Origin: Acidobacteriota bacterium
GTDB lineage: Bacteria > Acidobacteriota > Thermoanaerobaculia > Multivoradales > JBCCEF01
Reading direction: 5' to 3'
Length of the DNA stretch: 64,000 nt
NCBI GenBank assembly: GCA_039030395.1
Contig: JBCCEF010000007.1
Coordinates: 124,001 to 188,000 of the forward strand
A program made the translations under genes and the position numbers. The notes beneath the pieces were generated by a model that was given only the letters and a program-made list of their open reading frames with translations, was not told the DNA's origin and searched no databases. Shown here piece after piece: positions 45,319 to 54,548 of this stretch. The first letter of the stretch is position 1. Every line of letters begins with the position of its first letter.

Positions 45319-46088
45319 GACGCGAGTTTCTCCACCGGCACCGCCAGTACCCCGACGCCGGAGACCTCCACCTCCAACCGGTCGCCGTCGGCCAGCGGGC
45401 CGACCCCTTCCGGCGTACCGGTGAGCAGAACGTCTCCCGGCTCCAGGGTCATCATGTGCGACGCAAAGGACACCAGCTCCGCCAGCGGCCAAACCAACTG
45501 CGCGGAGCGGCCGCGCTGGCGCTCCGCTCCGTTCAGCCGGGTGACGACTTCGATCCCCTCGTAGTCCGGTCGCACCTGGATCGCCGGACCCAGCGGGCAG
45601 AAGGTATCGAAGGATTTGCCGCGGGCGAAGGCCACCGCATCGCGCCGCTGCAGGTCGCGGGCGGTCACGTCGCAACCGCAGGTGACTCCCAACACCGACG
45701 CCAGGGCGTCTTCCGGCGATACTCGAGAGATGCGGCGGCGGATCACCAGCGCCACCTCTCCCTCGTACTCGACGCGCTCACTCTCCGGCGGCAGCACCAC
45801 CGGCGAGCGAGGACCGATCAATGAAGACGGAGCCTTCAGGAACAACAGAGGCTCTTCCGGCACGGAGTTCCCCAGCTCCTCGGCGTGGGCGCGGTAGGTC
45901 CGACCGAAGCCGAGAATCTTCGACGGCACCACCGGTGCCAGGGGAACGACATCGCCTGCCGACAGGGGCCGGCCAAACTCCCAGCTCGCAACGGGAACCT
46001 CGAACGGGCTGGAGAAAAGCACCCGCAGACGATCGGGGCTTTCGCCGGCGGCGAAGAAACCCTCCGGCGCGATGCGGTAGAGCAACAC
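45315..46088 (-). CDS. Fumarylacetoacetate hydrolase (FAH) family protein
   Basis: A 257-residue FAH-fold enzyme. Motifs: KILGFGRTYRAHAEELG, LFLKAPSSLIGP, ERVEYEGEVALVI with metal-binding Glu residues, GCDVTARDLQRR, GKSFDTFCPLGP and LEPGDVLLTGTPEGVGPL. Relatives include 2-hydroxyhepta-2,4-diene-1,7-dioate isomerase and acylpyruvate/oxaloacetate-tautomerase-like hydrolases. The substrate cannot be fixed from sequence. Confidence 0.9.
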   Translation of the reverse strand: MLLYRIAPEGFFAAGESPDRLRVLFSSPFEVPVASWEFGRPLSAGDVVPLAPVVPSKILGFGRTYRAHAEELGNSVPEEPLLFLKAPSSLIGPRSPVVLPPESERVEYEGEVALVIRRRISRVSPEDALASVLGVTCGCDVTARDLQRRDAVAFARGKSFDTFCPLGPAIQVRPDYEGIEVVTRLNGAERQRGRSAQLVWPLAELVSFASHMMTLEPGDVLLTGTPEGVGPLADGDRLEVEVSGVGVLAVPVEKLAS

Positions 46089-46180
46089 GGCAGGAAATCT
46101 CTCCGAGGGAGGGGGGGACCGTCACCGCCGAGTCCATTCCGGCCGAACCGGCGGTGGTTCCATCTCCTGGCAGATGAGGC

Positions 46181-46822
46181 CTACGGGCCGCCCACCTCAC
46201 CGGTGGAAACCACCGGCGCGGGTCCTCCGACGGCCGGGCTGCTCTGCACCACGCCGCCGGTGGGGGCCGGCGCCCGCGGCGTGAGCGAGCCGCCGAAATA
46301 GGTGAAGCCAGACGACTGCGGGGAAGCGCCATAGGCCGGTAGGCCGCCGGTTCGGCCGGCTTCCGACGGCGAAACGAATTGCGGCACCGAGTAGTCCTGC
46401 TGCTGCGAGTTAAATAGCTGTTGAAGCCGCTCGACGGTCGAGAATTCCTGCGAATCCGTCTCGGTGGGTGCATCGTTGGCGGCCCAACCCAAAATCACTG
46501 TGGTGGTATCGATCACCCGGCCGAAGCCCTTGGACTCCGTCTCCGACACCACGCTGGCGACGGAGGACTTGGGAATGCCGATCGAGTTGCCCTGATCCGT
46601 CAGGATCAAGATGGTCTCCGAGTCCCAGCTCGCTTCCTGCGGCTTGTAGAGGGTGAGAAAGCTGGTGCCGTCGGTCAGCTCGACGGTGAAGGTCTCCGCC
46701 ATGGCGGCGGACGGCGCGAAAAAACCGCCGCCGAGCACGACAATGGCGGCGGCAAGCGCCATCCCGAAGCGCCACCGGCGCAGGCTTTGCGGGGTGGAAT
46801 CGGACATCTGGAAAAAGCTCAT
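46181..46822 (-). CDS. Exported or membrane-anchored protein of unknown function
   Basis: A 213-residue protein from ATG 46822 (GGAGG lies 7 nt upstream; a GTG two codons earlier is less suitable). A signal segment (FGMALAAAIVVLGGGFFAP) ends near AMAETF. The mature part has a small beta-rich domain (FTVELTDGTSFLTLYKPQEA, ILILTDQGNSIGIPKSSVAS), similar to a Sm-like/SH3-like barrel, then a disordered Pro/Gly/Ser tail. Family not recognised. Confidence 0.6.
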   Translation of the reverse strand: MSFFQMSDSTPQSLRRWRFGMALAAAIVVLGGGFFAPSAAMAETFTVELTDGTSFLTLYKPQEASWDSETILILTDQGNSIGIPKSSVASVVSETESKGFGRVIDTTTVILGWAANDAPTETDSQEFSTVERLQQLFNSQQQDYSVPQFVSPSEAGRTGGLPAYGASPQSSGFTYFGGSLTPRAPAPTGGVVQSSPAVGGPAPVVSTGEVGGP

Positions 46823-46957
46823 GGTCACACCTCCAAGCTCAATAAAATCTAGGCCTTATGAAGCATAGCACGGGGGCGATGACCCATCACCGCTAGAATA
46901 GAGGCTTCGATGTTCAAAGCTGCTCGCTCGATGTTCAAATCATAGGAGTCTCGTTCC

Positions 46958-47809
46958 ATGCGTTATTCCACCCTGCACTTCTCCCTGCTCCTTCTCCTCC
47001 TGGCCGGCCTGATCGTCATGGTGGCCTGTGGCGGATCCAGCACCTACGACGCGGCGGACGACGCCTCGCACACTGACCCGGTCGCTGAAGAGGTGGTGGA
47101 AGAAGCCATCGTCCTCACGCCGTACTCCGACTCCACCGCCTTTGCCGGCGCCAGCCTGTCCCTCGAATCGCCCGCCGCCGGCGCGACCGTTCCGAGCGGT
47201 GCCGTGTCCTTCGACTTCACCGTCGAAGGCTACGAACTGGGTATCCAAACGGCCGATGCGGAAGGGAAAGGACTCGCCAACTCCACCCAGGGCCAGCACA
47301 TTCACCTGATCATCGACAACGGCCCCTACTCGGCGCACTACGAGGCGGACTTCGAGCACGAGGTCAAAGACGGCCACCACGTCGCCCTGGCCTTTCTCTC
47401 GCGCTCCTACCACGAGAGCGTCAAAGAGGCCGACGCGGCGGTGGTCTTCGACTTCACGGTGGGCGATGGGGAGGGCGAGCAGAAGGCCTTCGACGCCGCG
47501 GCACCGCACCTGTTCTACAGCCGCCCGAAGGGCACCTACACCGGAGCCGACACGGAAAAGCTGATGCTCGATTTCTACCTCCTCAACACCGATCTGGCGC
47601 CGGACGGCAGCCATGTGCGCGCGACCATCCACGGTACCGAGTTCGTGATCACCGAGTGGACACCTCACGTCATCGAAGGGCTGCCGATGGGCAATATCGA
47701 GATCCGCCTGGAGCTCATCGATGTTGACGGCAATCCGATTCCGGGTCCCTTCAACGACGTGACCCGCACCGTGACCCTGCAGGCTGAGGCGCCGGCGGAC
47801 GACCCCTGA
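46958..47809 (+). CDS. Lipoprotein of unknown function, 283 residues
   Basis: Signal peptide with lipobox VMVAC, then an acidic linker. Two similar beta-rich segments can be seen: SLESPAAGATVPSGAVSFDF to GQHIHLIIDNGPYSAHYE, and HLFYSRPKGTYTGADTEKLM to LDFYLLNTDLAPDGSHVRAT. The pattern PxGtxvpsg...HxHlxvD resembles DUF4399-like and copper-type domains, but no clear metal site is proven. ATAGGAGTC lies before its ATG. Converges on lon across a terminator. Confidence 0.65.
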   Translation: MRYSTLHFSLLLLLLAGLIVMVACGGSSTYDAADDASHTDPVAEEVVEEAIVLTPYSDSTAFAGASLSLESPAAGATVPSGAVSFDFTVEGYELGIQTADAEGKGLANSTQGQHIHLIIDNGPYSAHYEADFEHEVKDGHHVALAFLSRSYHESVKEADAAVVFDFTVGDGEGEQKAFDAAAPHLFYSRPKGTYTGADTEKLMLDFYLLNTDLAPDGSHVRATIHGTEFVITEWTPHVIEGLPMGNIEIRLELIDVDGNPIPGPFNDVTRTVTLQAEAPADDP

Positions 47810-47935
47810 TCGAAGCCGAGACGACGGGATCGTGAGGAACACCGCCGACCATAGACGCCGCCGGCGCTCCGCCAGGCGCCGACTAGATGGCAGACCCTTA
47901 GAACGGATCCTCCAGAACCTCGGTCAAAGGAAAAG

Positions 47936-47964
47936 CGGCCGGACCCCAATCGGGGATCCGGCCG
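47936..47964. terminator. Strong bidirectional hairpin between the lipoprotein gene and lon
   Basis: CGGCCGGA (47936-47943) pairs with TCCGGCCG (47957-47964), extended by CCCC/GGGG. Flanked by AAAAG upstream and CGGTT downstream, it is placed between two convergent genes. Confidence 0.8.
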
Positions 47965-47994
47965 TCGGTTCCGTTGTCTGAAACGCTCTCTACA

Positions 47995-50508
47995 TCAATG
48001 CGACAGGCTGCGCTCCAAGCCATCGCCACCGGTCAGAGATTCCGGGAAGAGCAGCCGACCGTTTTCATAGGCGGCGCCGCGTAGGGCGATCGCCAGGGCC
48101 TCACCGAGATCCTCCACCGGGTGGATCTCGATGCGCTCCCGCACGTCGTCCGGCAGGTCTTCGAGATCCCGCTCGTTGGCCTTCGGCAGCATCACCGTGG
48201 TGATGCCGGCACGCACCGCGCCGAGAACCTTCTCCTTGACGCCACCGATCGGCAACACCCGGCCGGAGAGGGTGACCTCGCCGGTCATCGCCACATCGTG
48301 GCGCACCGGACGGCCGGAGAGGCGCGAGACCAGGGCCGTTGACATGGTGATGCCCGCCGACGGACCGTCCTTGGGGATCGCCCCGGCAGGTACGTGCAGG
48401 TGGACGTCGACTTTGAAGGCCTCCGGATCGATCTGCAGCAGGTCGGCGTGGGAGCGGGCGAAGGACCAGGCGGCCCGCGCCGACTCCTTCATCACGTCGC
48501 CGAGCTGACCGGTCAGGACCAGTTCGCCCTTGCCCTCCATGGTCTCCGCCTCGACGAACATGATGTCGCCGCCGACGGGGGTGTAGTACATGCCGGTGGC
48601 AATGCCCACCTGATCCTCCCGGGCCGCCTCCTCCGGATGCACCTTCGGCCGGCCGAGGAGTTCGCCGACATCCTCGGCGTCGATCTCGACGCCGCCATCC
48701 ACCTCCTGCGCCGCGATGCGCCGGGCCACCTTGCGGCCCAGGCGCCCCAGCTCCCGCTCGAGCTGCCGCACGCCCGCCTCGCGGGTGTAGCCGGAGATGA
48801 GGGTGCCCAAGGCTTCGTCCGTCACGGACATCTGCTCGTCCGTCAGGGCGTTCTGGGAGAGCTGCCGCGGCAGCAGATAGCGCCGCGCGATCTCCAGCTT
48901 CTCGGCCTCCGTGTAGCCGGTGAAGTCGACCACTTCCATGCGGTCCAACAGCGGCGCCGGGATGTTTTGGATGAAGTTGGCGGTGCTGATGAAGAGCACC
49001 TCCGACAGATCGAAGGGCACTCCTAGATAGTGGTCCGTGAAGGTGTCGTTCTGGGCCGGATCGAGGACTTCCAGCAAGGCGCTGGCCGGGTTACCCTGGA
49101 AAGAGGCCCCCAGCTTGTCGACCTCGTCCAGCAGAAACACCGGATTGCGGGTCTTGGCCTGCTTCAACCCCTGGATCACCCGCCCGGGCATGGCGCCCAC
49201 GTAGGTGCGCCGGTGACCGCGGATATCTGCCTCATCGCGCACGCCGCCGAGGGCGATGCGCACGTACTCGCGGCCCATCGCTCGGGCGATGGACTTGGCG
49301 ATGGAAGTCTTGCCGACGCCCGGCGGACCGACGAACAGCAGAATCGGGCTGCGGTTGTCGTTCTGGGCCTCCGAGGCCTTCGGCGACTCCGCCTCGTCCA
49401 GGGAATCCAGCCGGGCCTCTTCCCCGGCGCCTTCGGCGGCGGCAGATTCCTCGGTGGCGGCGGCTTCCTCTTCGGCCCGCTGACCGTGGAGCGCGCGCAC
49501 CGAGAGAAACTCCAGCACTCGATCCTTGACGTCGTCCAGGCCGTAGTGATCCTCGTCGAGAATCGCCTGCGCCTCGGGAATGTCCAGGTGTTCCGGCGTG
49601 CGCTCGTTCCACGGCAGCTCGGCGATGGTTTCGAGGTAGGTGCGGATGACCTGGGACTCCATGCCCTCGCGGCCGATGCGCGACAGGCGGGCCCACTCGC
49701 GGTCGATCTCCTTGCGCACTTCGTCCTTCAACTCCAGAGCGTCGAGCTTCTCTTTGAGTTCGTCGAGGTCGGAGGTACCGTCGTCCTCGTTCAGCTCGTC
49801 CTGGATCGCCTTGAGCTGCTCGCGCAGGTACATCTCGCGCTGCCGGTCGCCGAGTTCTTCCTGCACTTTGGACTTGATGCTGTCCTGCGCGTCCAGCACA
49901 CCGATCTGCCGCTGCACCTGCACCAGCACCCGCCGCAGCCGCTCTTCGACGGACAGCGTTTCCAAGAGCATCTGGCGATCCGCCGTCGGCATCTCGGCAT
50001 AAGAGGCCACCAGGTCCGCCAAGCGGCCGGGATCGTCCACGGTCTCCATCACCTGATCGATGACCTCTTCCGGCAGGCCGGATCGCCGACCCAGTTCCGC
50101 GGCGCGGTCGCGGCTCTCGCGGTAAAGCGCCTGGAATGCGGGATCGTCCGTGTCGAGGGGCACCATCTCTTCGGCCGGCCGCACGATGGCCTGCAGGTAC
50201 TCGTCGTGCTCGGCGATGCGCAGGGCGATGCCGCGCTGCTCGCCGCGCACCAGCAGCTGGGAGCCGTTCAATCCGCGCTGGAGCTGGACGATACGAGCCA
50301 CCGTACCGATGGTGTAAAGACCCTCGGCCCCCACCTCCTGCAAGTTCTGGCGCTGGGCCACGGCGAAGAGGAGCTTGTCGTTGCTCTTGATCGCCGCCTC
50401 GATCGCCTTCAGAGTGCCGGGGCGCCCCACGGCCACGGGCACGGTCACCCCGGGAAACATCACGGCGTCGCGCAGCGGCAACACCGGTAGGGTCATACTT
50501 TCGGACAT
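47995..50508 (-). CDS. lon: ATP-dependent protease Lon with an extra acidic insert
   Basis: An 837-residue LonA. The N-terminal LON domain starts LPVLPLRDAVMFPGVTVPVA; Walker A GPPGVGKT is at 394-401, Walker B VFLLDEVDKLG follows, and the protease dyad is S717 (DGPSAGITM) with K760 (GGVKEK), 43 residues apart as in E. coli. About 40 residues of Ala/Glu-rich sequence (EEEAAATEESAAAEGAGEEA and following) are inserted at ~343-385, just before the AAA+ module, and are absent from typical LonA. GGAAGGAG precedes the ATG. It degrades misfolded and regulatory proteins in the cytoplasm. Confidence 0.95.
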   Translation of the reverse strand: MSESMTLPVLPLRDAVMFPGVTVPVAVGRPGTLKAIEAAIKSNDKLLFAVAQRQNLQEVGAEGLYTIGTVARIVQLQRGLNGSQLLVRGEQRGIALRIAEHDEYLQAIVRPAEEMVPLDTDDPAFQALYRESRDRAAELGRRSGLPEEVIDQVMETVDDPGRLADLVASYAEMPTADRQMLLETLSVEERLRRVLVQVQRQIGVLDAQDSIKSKVQEELGDRQREMYLREQLKAIQDELNEDDGTSDLDELKEKLDALELKDEVRKEIDREWARLSRIGREGMESQVIRTYLETIAELPWNERTPEHLDIPEAQAILDEDHYGLDDVKDRVLEFLSVRALHGQRAEEEAAATEESAAAEGAGEEARLDSLDEAESPKASEAQNDNRSPILLFVGPPGVGKTSIAKSIARAMGREYVRIALGGVRDEADIRGHRRTYVGAMPGRVIQGLKQAKTRNPVFLLDEVDKLGASFQGNPASALLEVLDPAQNDTFTDHYLGVPFDLSEVLFISTANFIQNIPAPLLDRMEVVDFTGYTEAEKLEIARRYLLPRQLSQNALTDEQMSVTDEALGTLISGYTREAGVRQLERELGRLGRKVARRIAAQEVDGGVEIDAEDVGELLGRPKVHPEEAAREDQVGIATGMYYTPVGGDIMFVEAETMEGKGELVLTGQLGDVMKESARAAWSFARSHADLLQIDPEAFKVDVHLHVPAGAIPKDGPSAGITMSTALVSRLSGRPVRHDVAMTGEVTLSGRVLPIGGVKEKVLGAVRAGITTVMLPKANERDLEDLPDDVRERIEIHPVEDLGEALAIALRGAAYENGRLLFPESLTGGDGLERSLSH

Positions 50509-50652
50509 TCAGGAAACTCCTTCCGCCAAAATCTGAGAAGCCCAGGCCGGAATACCTGAGCGAAATACACTCAATCAGGAGTCGAAAGCGCCTGATCTCG
50601 CGGTTCGTTTGGCCACAACATCCGAAAGATCTAACAAATTCCCACTAAGGGT

Positions 50653-52557
50653 TCACTCTACAGCCTCCACCTCAGGCGTCGGTTCGACTGGGGCCAGCGG
50701 CAGCGAAGGATTGGTCCGGGCCGCGCCGAAACCGTGCCACGGGCCGCGGATCGGCACCAAGGGGCGCCGCCAGGTGCGCGTTTCTCCGCTCTTCGCGTGG
50801 CAGGCGAACAGCTCCACTTCCTGCTCCGATCCGCGGTGCGCGAAGACCAGCCAGTCGTCTCTCACTCCGCCGAAGGCGACGAACGACGCCTCGAAGGCGT
50901 AGGAGCACAGAGCCTCCGTGGCGACTCCGTCGTTCGCGCTTCGCAGGACCGCGCCGTTCTCCAGCCAGACCGCCTGCCCCGACGGGCCGTAGCCGAGGCC
51001 TAGCCTCTCTTCCGCCCACCGCTCGACCTCTCCGGAGATCGGATCCAGCAAGGCCAGTTCACGAACGTCGCGGACCGAACGGCGGAACAACCATCGATCT
51101 CCGACCAGCACCTGCCGATCTGCCAGCCGGCCGAACCCGAGGCCAAGGGAATGCTCCCAGTCCGGAAAGATGGGATAGAGAAAGCCACGATGGAGGGTAG
51201 AAGTCGGCCCGAGACCGGTCTTGCCTGCGAGATCGATCACCCGCCAGCGATACTGATTCTCGGTTGAATGATCGATGACCGTTCCGCGGGAAGGGATCTC
51301 CATGACGGCGAAGCTCCGGGAGTCGAGCCAGTGCGCGCCGTAGCCCTTGGGCAGCGGCTGAGAGTGCGGCACCCAACGCAACCTGCCGTCCCCTTCGAAA
51401 AGCGCCAGGCCCGTCCAGTACTTGCCCTCGCGCACCCACCAGGCGAACCGCTCGCTGTCTGGGGACCATCCGATGGGAGAAAACCTGGCCGACGGCAGCC
51501 CCTCCAACCGCAGCTCCGTCAGGTCGCCTTCCGCCGACAAGAAGACTCGCCCTTGCTGAAAATCCGCGGTCTGCAGAACCGCTCCCCGGCCGTCCGGCGC
51601 CGGGAAGACATCCCGCCAGGTGACGAACAGGCGGCGCTCGCTTCCGCCACCCCCCTCCAAGACCGGATGAAGAAAATGCCCCTGAAGGCCTCGAGCCGTC
51701 ACCAGTGCGAGAGAGCGGTCGCCCTCCAGATCGAAGACTGCCTGCGGCTTGTCCGATGTCACCCCGTAGGGCACGCGAGCGAATCCAGCGAGCCCGATGA
51801 GCAAGAGAATCGCTCCCGGAACGAAGACCTTCAGGCCTCTCATGATCCGGCTGCGGTCCGCCGGCGCCCGCCGAACGGCCCAACCTGCCGCCACCAGGGC
51901 AACTAAACATCCGCCCCCCAGGAAATAGAAGTTCATGGTTTGCAGCAGACCCTGACCGGCAATCAGCAACACCGCCATGGTGCCCTGAGACCACACGAAC
52001 AGCGGCGCCACGATCCCAAGGATCAGGGCAATTCCGAGCGCGATCAGCAGGGCCCGATTACGATCCGAGGCCAGTGCCGAGGCAAAAAAACCGATCGCCA
52101 GGGGCAGGGGGGCACCGAAGACTCCCAGGACTCCCAAGACTGAGCCCTGACTCCAGGGAAGCTCCAGATCTTGGTGCAGCAACCTCAGATCGGAGATCGA
52201 CTGGTCGTTGAAAGCCACCACGATCAGCACCATCGAGAGGAGCAAGAGCAGAGCCGCACAAACCCGCAACACAAACAGGCGGAGGCCCATGAGCGGCCTG
52301 GAGTACAGCCAGCCGAGGGTGCCGGACGAACGCTCGTCGGCCCATGCGCCGAGCCCGATGGCGAGGCCAGCCAGGGGGATCACCAAACCCAAAGCAAGGG
52401 CCGTCACGAGAGCAGGCCAGTCACCGGACCAGTAATCCCATCGGCCGGTCGACCAGCGATGGATCAGGGGAAGGCTCAGCATGACGAGGGCGATCACCAG
52501 CACCAGGTTCAAATGCCGCCGCAGCTCCAGCTTCAGAAAGGCAAGGTCAGCTTTCAT
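50653..52557 (-). CDS. ABC-2 type exporter permease with C-terminal propeller-like part
   Basis: A 634-residue protein. Residues 1-280 hold about seven TM helices of an ABC-2 permease (LVLVIALVMLSLPLIH; GAWADERSSGTLGWLYSRPL, the usual cytoplasmic motif). After the last helix (~260-280) some 350 residues are soluble, with WD/propeller-like repeats (IGWSPDSERFAWWVREGK; WVPHSQPLPKGYGAHWLDS). The C-terminal domain would be extracytoplasmic. The gene overlaps the ATPase gene by 11 bp. Substrate unknown. Confidence 0.78.
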   Translation of the reverse strand: MKADLAFLKLELRRHLNLVLVIALVMLSLPLIHRWSTGRWDYWSGDWPALVTALALGLVIPLAGLAIGLGAWADERSSGTLGWLYSRPLMGLRLFVLRVCAALLLLLSMVLIVVAFNDQSISDLRLLHQDLELPWSQGSVLGVLGVFGAPLPLAIGFFASALASDRNRALLIALGIALILGIVAPLFVWSQGTMAVLLIAGQGLLQTMNFYFLGGGCLVALVAAGWAVRRAPADRSRIMRGLKVFVPGAILLLIGLAGFARVPYGVTSDKPQAVFDLEGDRSLALVTARGLQGHFLHPVLEGGGGSERRLFVTWRDVFPAPDGRGAVLQTADFQQGRVFLSAEGDLTELRLEGLPSARFSPIGWSPDSERFAWWVREGKYWTGLALFEGDGRLRWVPHSQPLPKGYGAHWLDSRSFAVMEIPSRGTVIDHSTENQYRWRVIDLAGKTGLGPTSTLHRGFLYPIFPDWEHSLGLGFGRLADRQVLVGDRWLFRRSVRDVRELALLDPISGEVERWAEERLGLGYGPSGQAVWLENGAVLRSANDGVATEALCSYAFEASFVAFGGVRDDWLVFAHRGSEQEVELFACHAKSGETRTWRRPLVPIRGPWHGFGAARTNPSLPLAPVEPTPEVEAVE

Positions 52558-53401
52558 GGGATTCCTCCGTCAGGGCGATGAAGATGTCTTCGAGACCCAC
52601 CGGATGGGCGGCGGCGTTGGGTACGGCTTGCCGGAACTGGCGCCAGACGGCCTCGTCCCAGGCGCTGGCGTAGGTTCGGCCGTTCATCGATGTAGGCACC
52701 AGTTCCGCCGGCAGGCCGATCGCATCGCGCGGCACTTCGATCCGCCGCCAGCGGCTCTTGAGCTCCTCCACCGGCTCATCGAGCAGGAGCCGACCGTGGT
52801 CGAGCACCAGAACCCGGTCGAGGGCCGGCTCAATCTCCGCCAGGAGTTGGGTGCTGACCAGGATGCCCGCCCCCGCTTCCGCCGCCGTCGCCAGCAGCTC
52901 TCCGAGCAGCAGGCGCCGGGCCGCCGGATCGAGGCCCAAGGTGGGATCGTCCAGCACCAGCAGGTCGGGGCGAGAGGCGAGGGCGGCGACCAGGGCCAGG
53001 CGAGCCGTCTGCCCGCGCGACAGGGAGCGGACGGACCCGCGCTCGTCCAGCCTGAGGCGCTGCCTCAGATCCCGCGCCAGATCTTCGTCCCACGCGGGAA
53101 GGGTGGCGGCCTGGAAGGCCAACGCCGACTCCACGGTCAGGAACGAAGGGAACACCGGTCGTTCCGGCATCCACCCCACCTGCGCCAGATGACGCCGGGA
53201 CAGGGGATCCACACCGAGCACCGAAAGTCGGCCCTCGTCGGCCTGGAGAAATCCCATCACCAGGTTGAGCAGGGTGCTCTTGCCGGCACCGTTGACACCG
53301 GCGAGCCCCACCACCTCACCGGGCGACATGGCGAAGCTCACCCCGCCCAGGGCTTGGTTCGATCCGAAACTCTTGCGGACGCCCTCCGCCTCAATCAGCA
53401 T
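52547..53401 (-). CDS. ABC transporter ATP-binding protein (YtrB-like) with unusual catalytic motifs
   Basis: A 284-residue ATPase from ATG 53401 (11-bp overlap with the GntR stop). Walker A GVNGAGKSTLLNLVMG is normal. The signature reads SLSRGQTARLALVA (LSRGQ instead of LSGGQ). Walker B is LLVLDDPTLGLDPAA: the usual catalytic Glu is Asp. The H-loop position carries Gln in LVSTQLLAEIE instead of His. These three changes suggest slow or modified hydrolysis. Pairs with the ABC-2 permease gene. Confidence 0.85.
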   Translation of the reverse strand: MLIEAEGVRKSFGSNQALGGVSFAMSPGEVVGLAGVNGAGKSTLLNLVMGFLQADEGRLSVLGVDPLSRRHLAQVGWMPERPVFPSFLTVESALAFQAATLPAWDEDLARDLRQRLRLDERGSVRSLSRGQTARLALVAALASRPDLLVLDDPTLGLDPAARRLLLGELLATAAEAGAGILVSTQLLAEIEPALDRVLVLDHGRLLLDEPVEELKSRWRRIEVPRDAIGLPAELVPTSMNGRTYASAWDEAVWRQFRQAVPNAAAHPVGLEDIFIALTEESHES

Positions 53402-53807
53402 CTTCACGGTGCATCTCCTTCCAGGTCTTGCGCACGACTTCCACCAGTTCGTCGTCGTCGAGGCCGAGGCGCAGAGCCATCTGCACCAGCGCACCGACAT
53501 CGCGAGACAGCGCGGATCGGGCATTGACCCGGGCAATCGCTTTCGCCCCGTCGTCCACCACCGAACCGACGCCGCGCAGGGTGCGGGCGAGGCCGAGGCG
53601 CTCGATCTCGCGCAGTGCCCGGGCGGCCGTGTTGGGATTGATCTGGACCGCGCCGGCCAAAGCCCGCACGGAAGGGAGCGCATCGCCGGCCACCAGTTGC
53701 CCGGAAGCCACCGCCAGGGCCACCTGTTCCACGACCTGCTCGTAGATCGGCACGGCGCTCGTCGGATCGAGAACGGGTACCCACTCATTGTTGTCTTTGT
53801 GTACCAT
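53391..53807 (-). CDS. GntR family regulator, YtrA subfamily
   Basis: A 138-residue short GntR protein starting at ATG 53807. The winged helix is PIYEQVVEQVALAVASGQLV to LPSVRALAGAVQINPNTAARALREIERLG, and the C-terminus is only a short dimerisation helix, as in YtrA. It is first in an operon with the ABC ATPase and permease, the standard YtrA arrangement. Its promoter (53817-53846) lacks a leader, and GTAC/ACTAGT repeats overlap it, so autoregulation is likely. Confidence 0.9.
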   Translation of the reverse strand: MVHKDNNEWVPVLDPTSAVPIYEQVVEQVALAVASGQLVAGDALPSVRALAGAVQINPNTAARALREIERLGLARTLRGVGSVVDDGAKAIARVNARSALSRDVGALVQMALRLGLDDDELVEVVRKTWKEMHREDAD

Positions 53808-53816
53808 CACACTAGT

Positions 53817-53846
53817 ACAGTACGAAACCAAGGCCTCGAGTGTCAA
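53817..53846 (-). promoter_or_regulatory. Consensus promoter of the GntR/ABC operon, leaderless
   Basis: On the minus strand: TTGACA (53846-53841), 18 bp, TACTGT (53822-53817), then 9 nt to the ATG at 53807. Transcription should begin at or near the start codon. GTAC repeats around the -10 (GTACTGTACTAG) may be the GntR operator. Confidence 0.75.
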
Positions 53847-53918
53847 GGCCGAAGCGATTCGCCCTTGACTCCAAGGGGTCCGTCGGGCAGCATCGGCGGC
53901 GAAAGGACTCTTGATTCC

Positions 53919-54473
53919 ATGCACCCTGAGGATGCCCAGCTCGTCGACGATTACCTGAGCGGCCAGCCCGCGGCGATGTCGGCCGTGGAAGGCTGGATCC
54001 ACCATGCCGCACAGCCCTATCGGCGGCGCTTGATGGCGCAGTGGGACGACGTCTTGCAGGACGTGCGGCTGGAGATCACCCGCCTCCTCCAGCTCGGCAC
54101 CTTTCGCGGCGAATCGGCCTTGAAGACCTACCTGTGGCGGGTGGTCTGCCACACGTGCCTCGACCGCATTCGATCCCAGAGCCGGTGGAACTGGTCGGAT
54201 CTCGACGCCATGCCCGATTACGAGGCCGAGACCATCCTCACGGACAGCGATCCCAAACTGCGGCAGGAGTCCAAGGATCTCCTGGAGCGGGTGCTGGGGG
54301 AAATCTCCGATGAGTGCCGGAAGTTGTGGACCCTCGTGCTGCGGGGCCTGAGCTATCGCGAGATGAGCCAGCAGATGGAGGTGGCCGAGGGTACCCTGCG
54401 GGTACGGGTCCTGCGTTGCCGAAAACGCGCGATTGAGCTACGCCAGAAGCTACTTGGAAGCGAGACCGCGTAA
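53919..54473 (+). CDS. ECF-type RNA polymerase sigma factor
   Basis: A 184-residue ECF sigma factor. Region 2 includes LQDVRLEITRLLQLGTFRGESALKTYLWRV (the -10-recognising part) and region 4 has LRGLSYREMSQQMEVAEGTL followed by RVRVLRCRKRAIELRQKL as the -35-binding helix-turn-helix. Start ATG 53919, with AAAGGA 9 nt upstream. The gene 75 bp downstream resembles an anti-sigma factor. Its promoter diverges from the GntR unit. Confidence 0.9.
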   Translation: MHPEDAQLVDDYLSGQPAAMSAVEGWIHHAAQPYRRRLMAQWDDVLQDVRLEITRLLQLGTFRGESALKTYLWRVVCHTCLDRIRSQSRWNWSDLDAMPDYEAETILTDSDPKLRQESKDLLERVLGEISDECRKLWTLVLRGLSYREMSQQMEVAEGTLRVRVLRCRKRAIELRQKLLGSETA

Positions 54474-54548
54474 CGGATGATCGCGCGCGGCGCCATTAAG
54501 TAGCGAATGCCGTTCTAATGATGGTTTTCGCGCAAAAGGACTGAACTC

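Noticed and set aside
49030-50490. 486-codon plus-strand frame across lon
   Set aside because: Same reason: lon is complete on the minus strand and the plus frame has no family motif.
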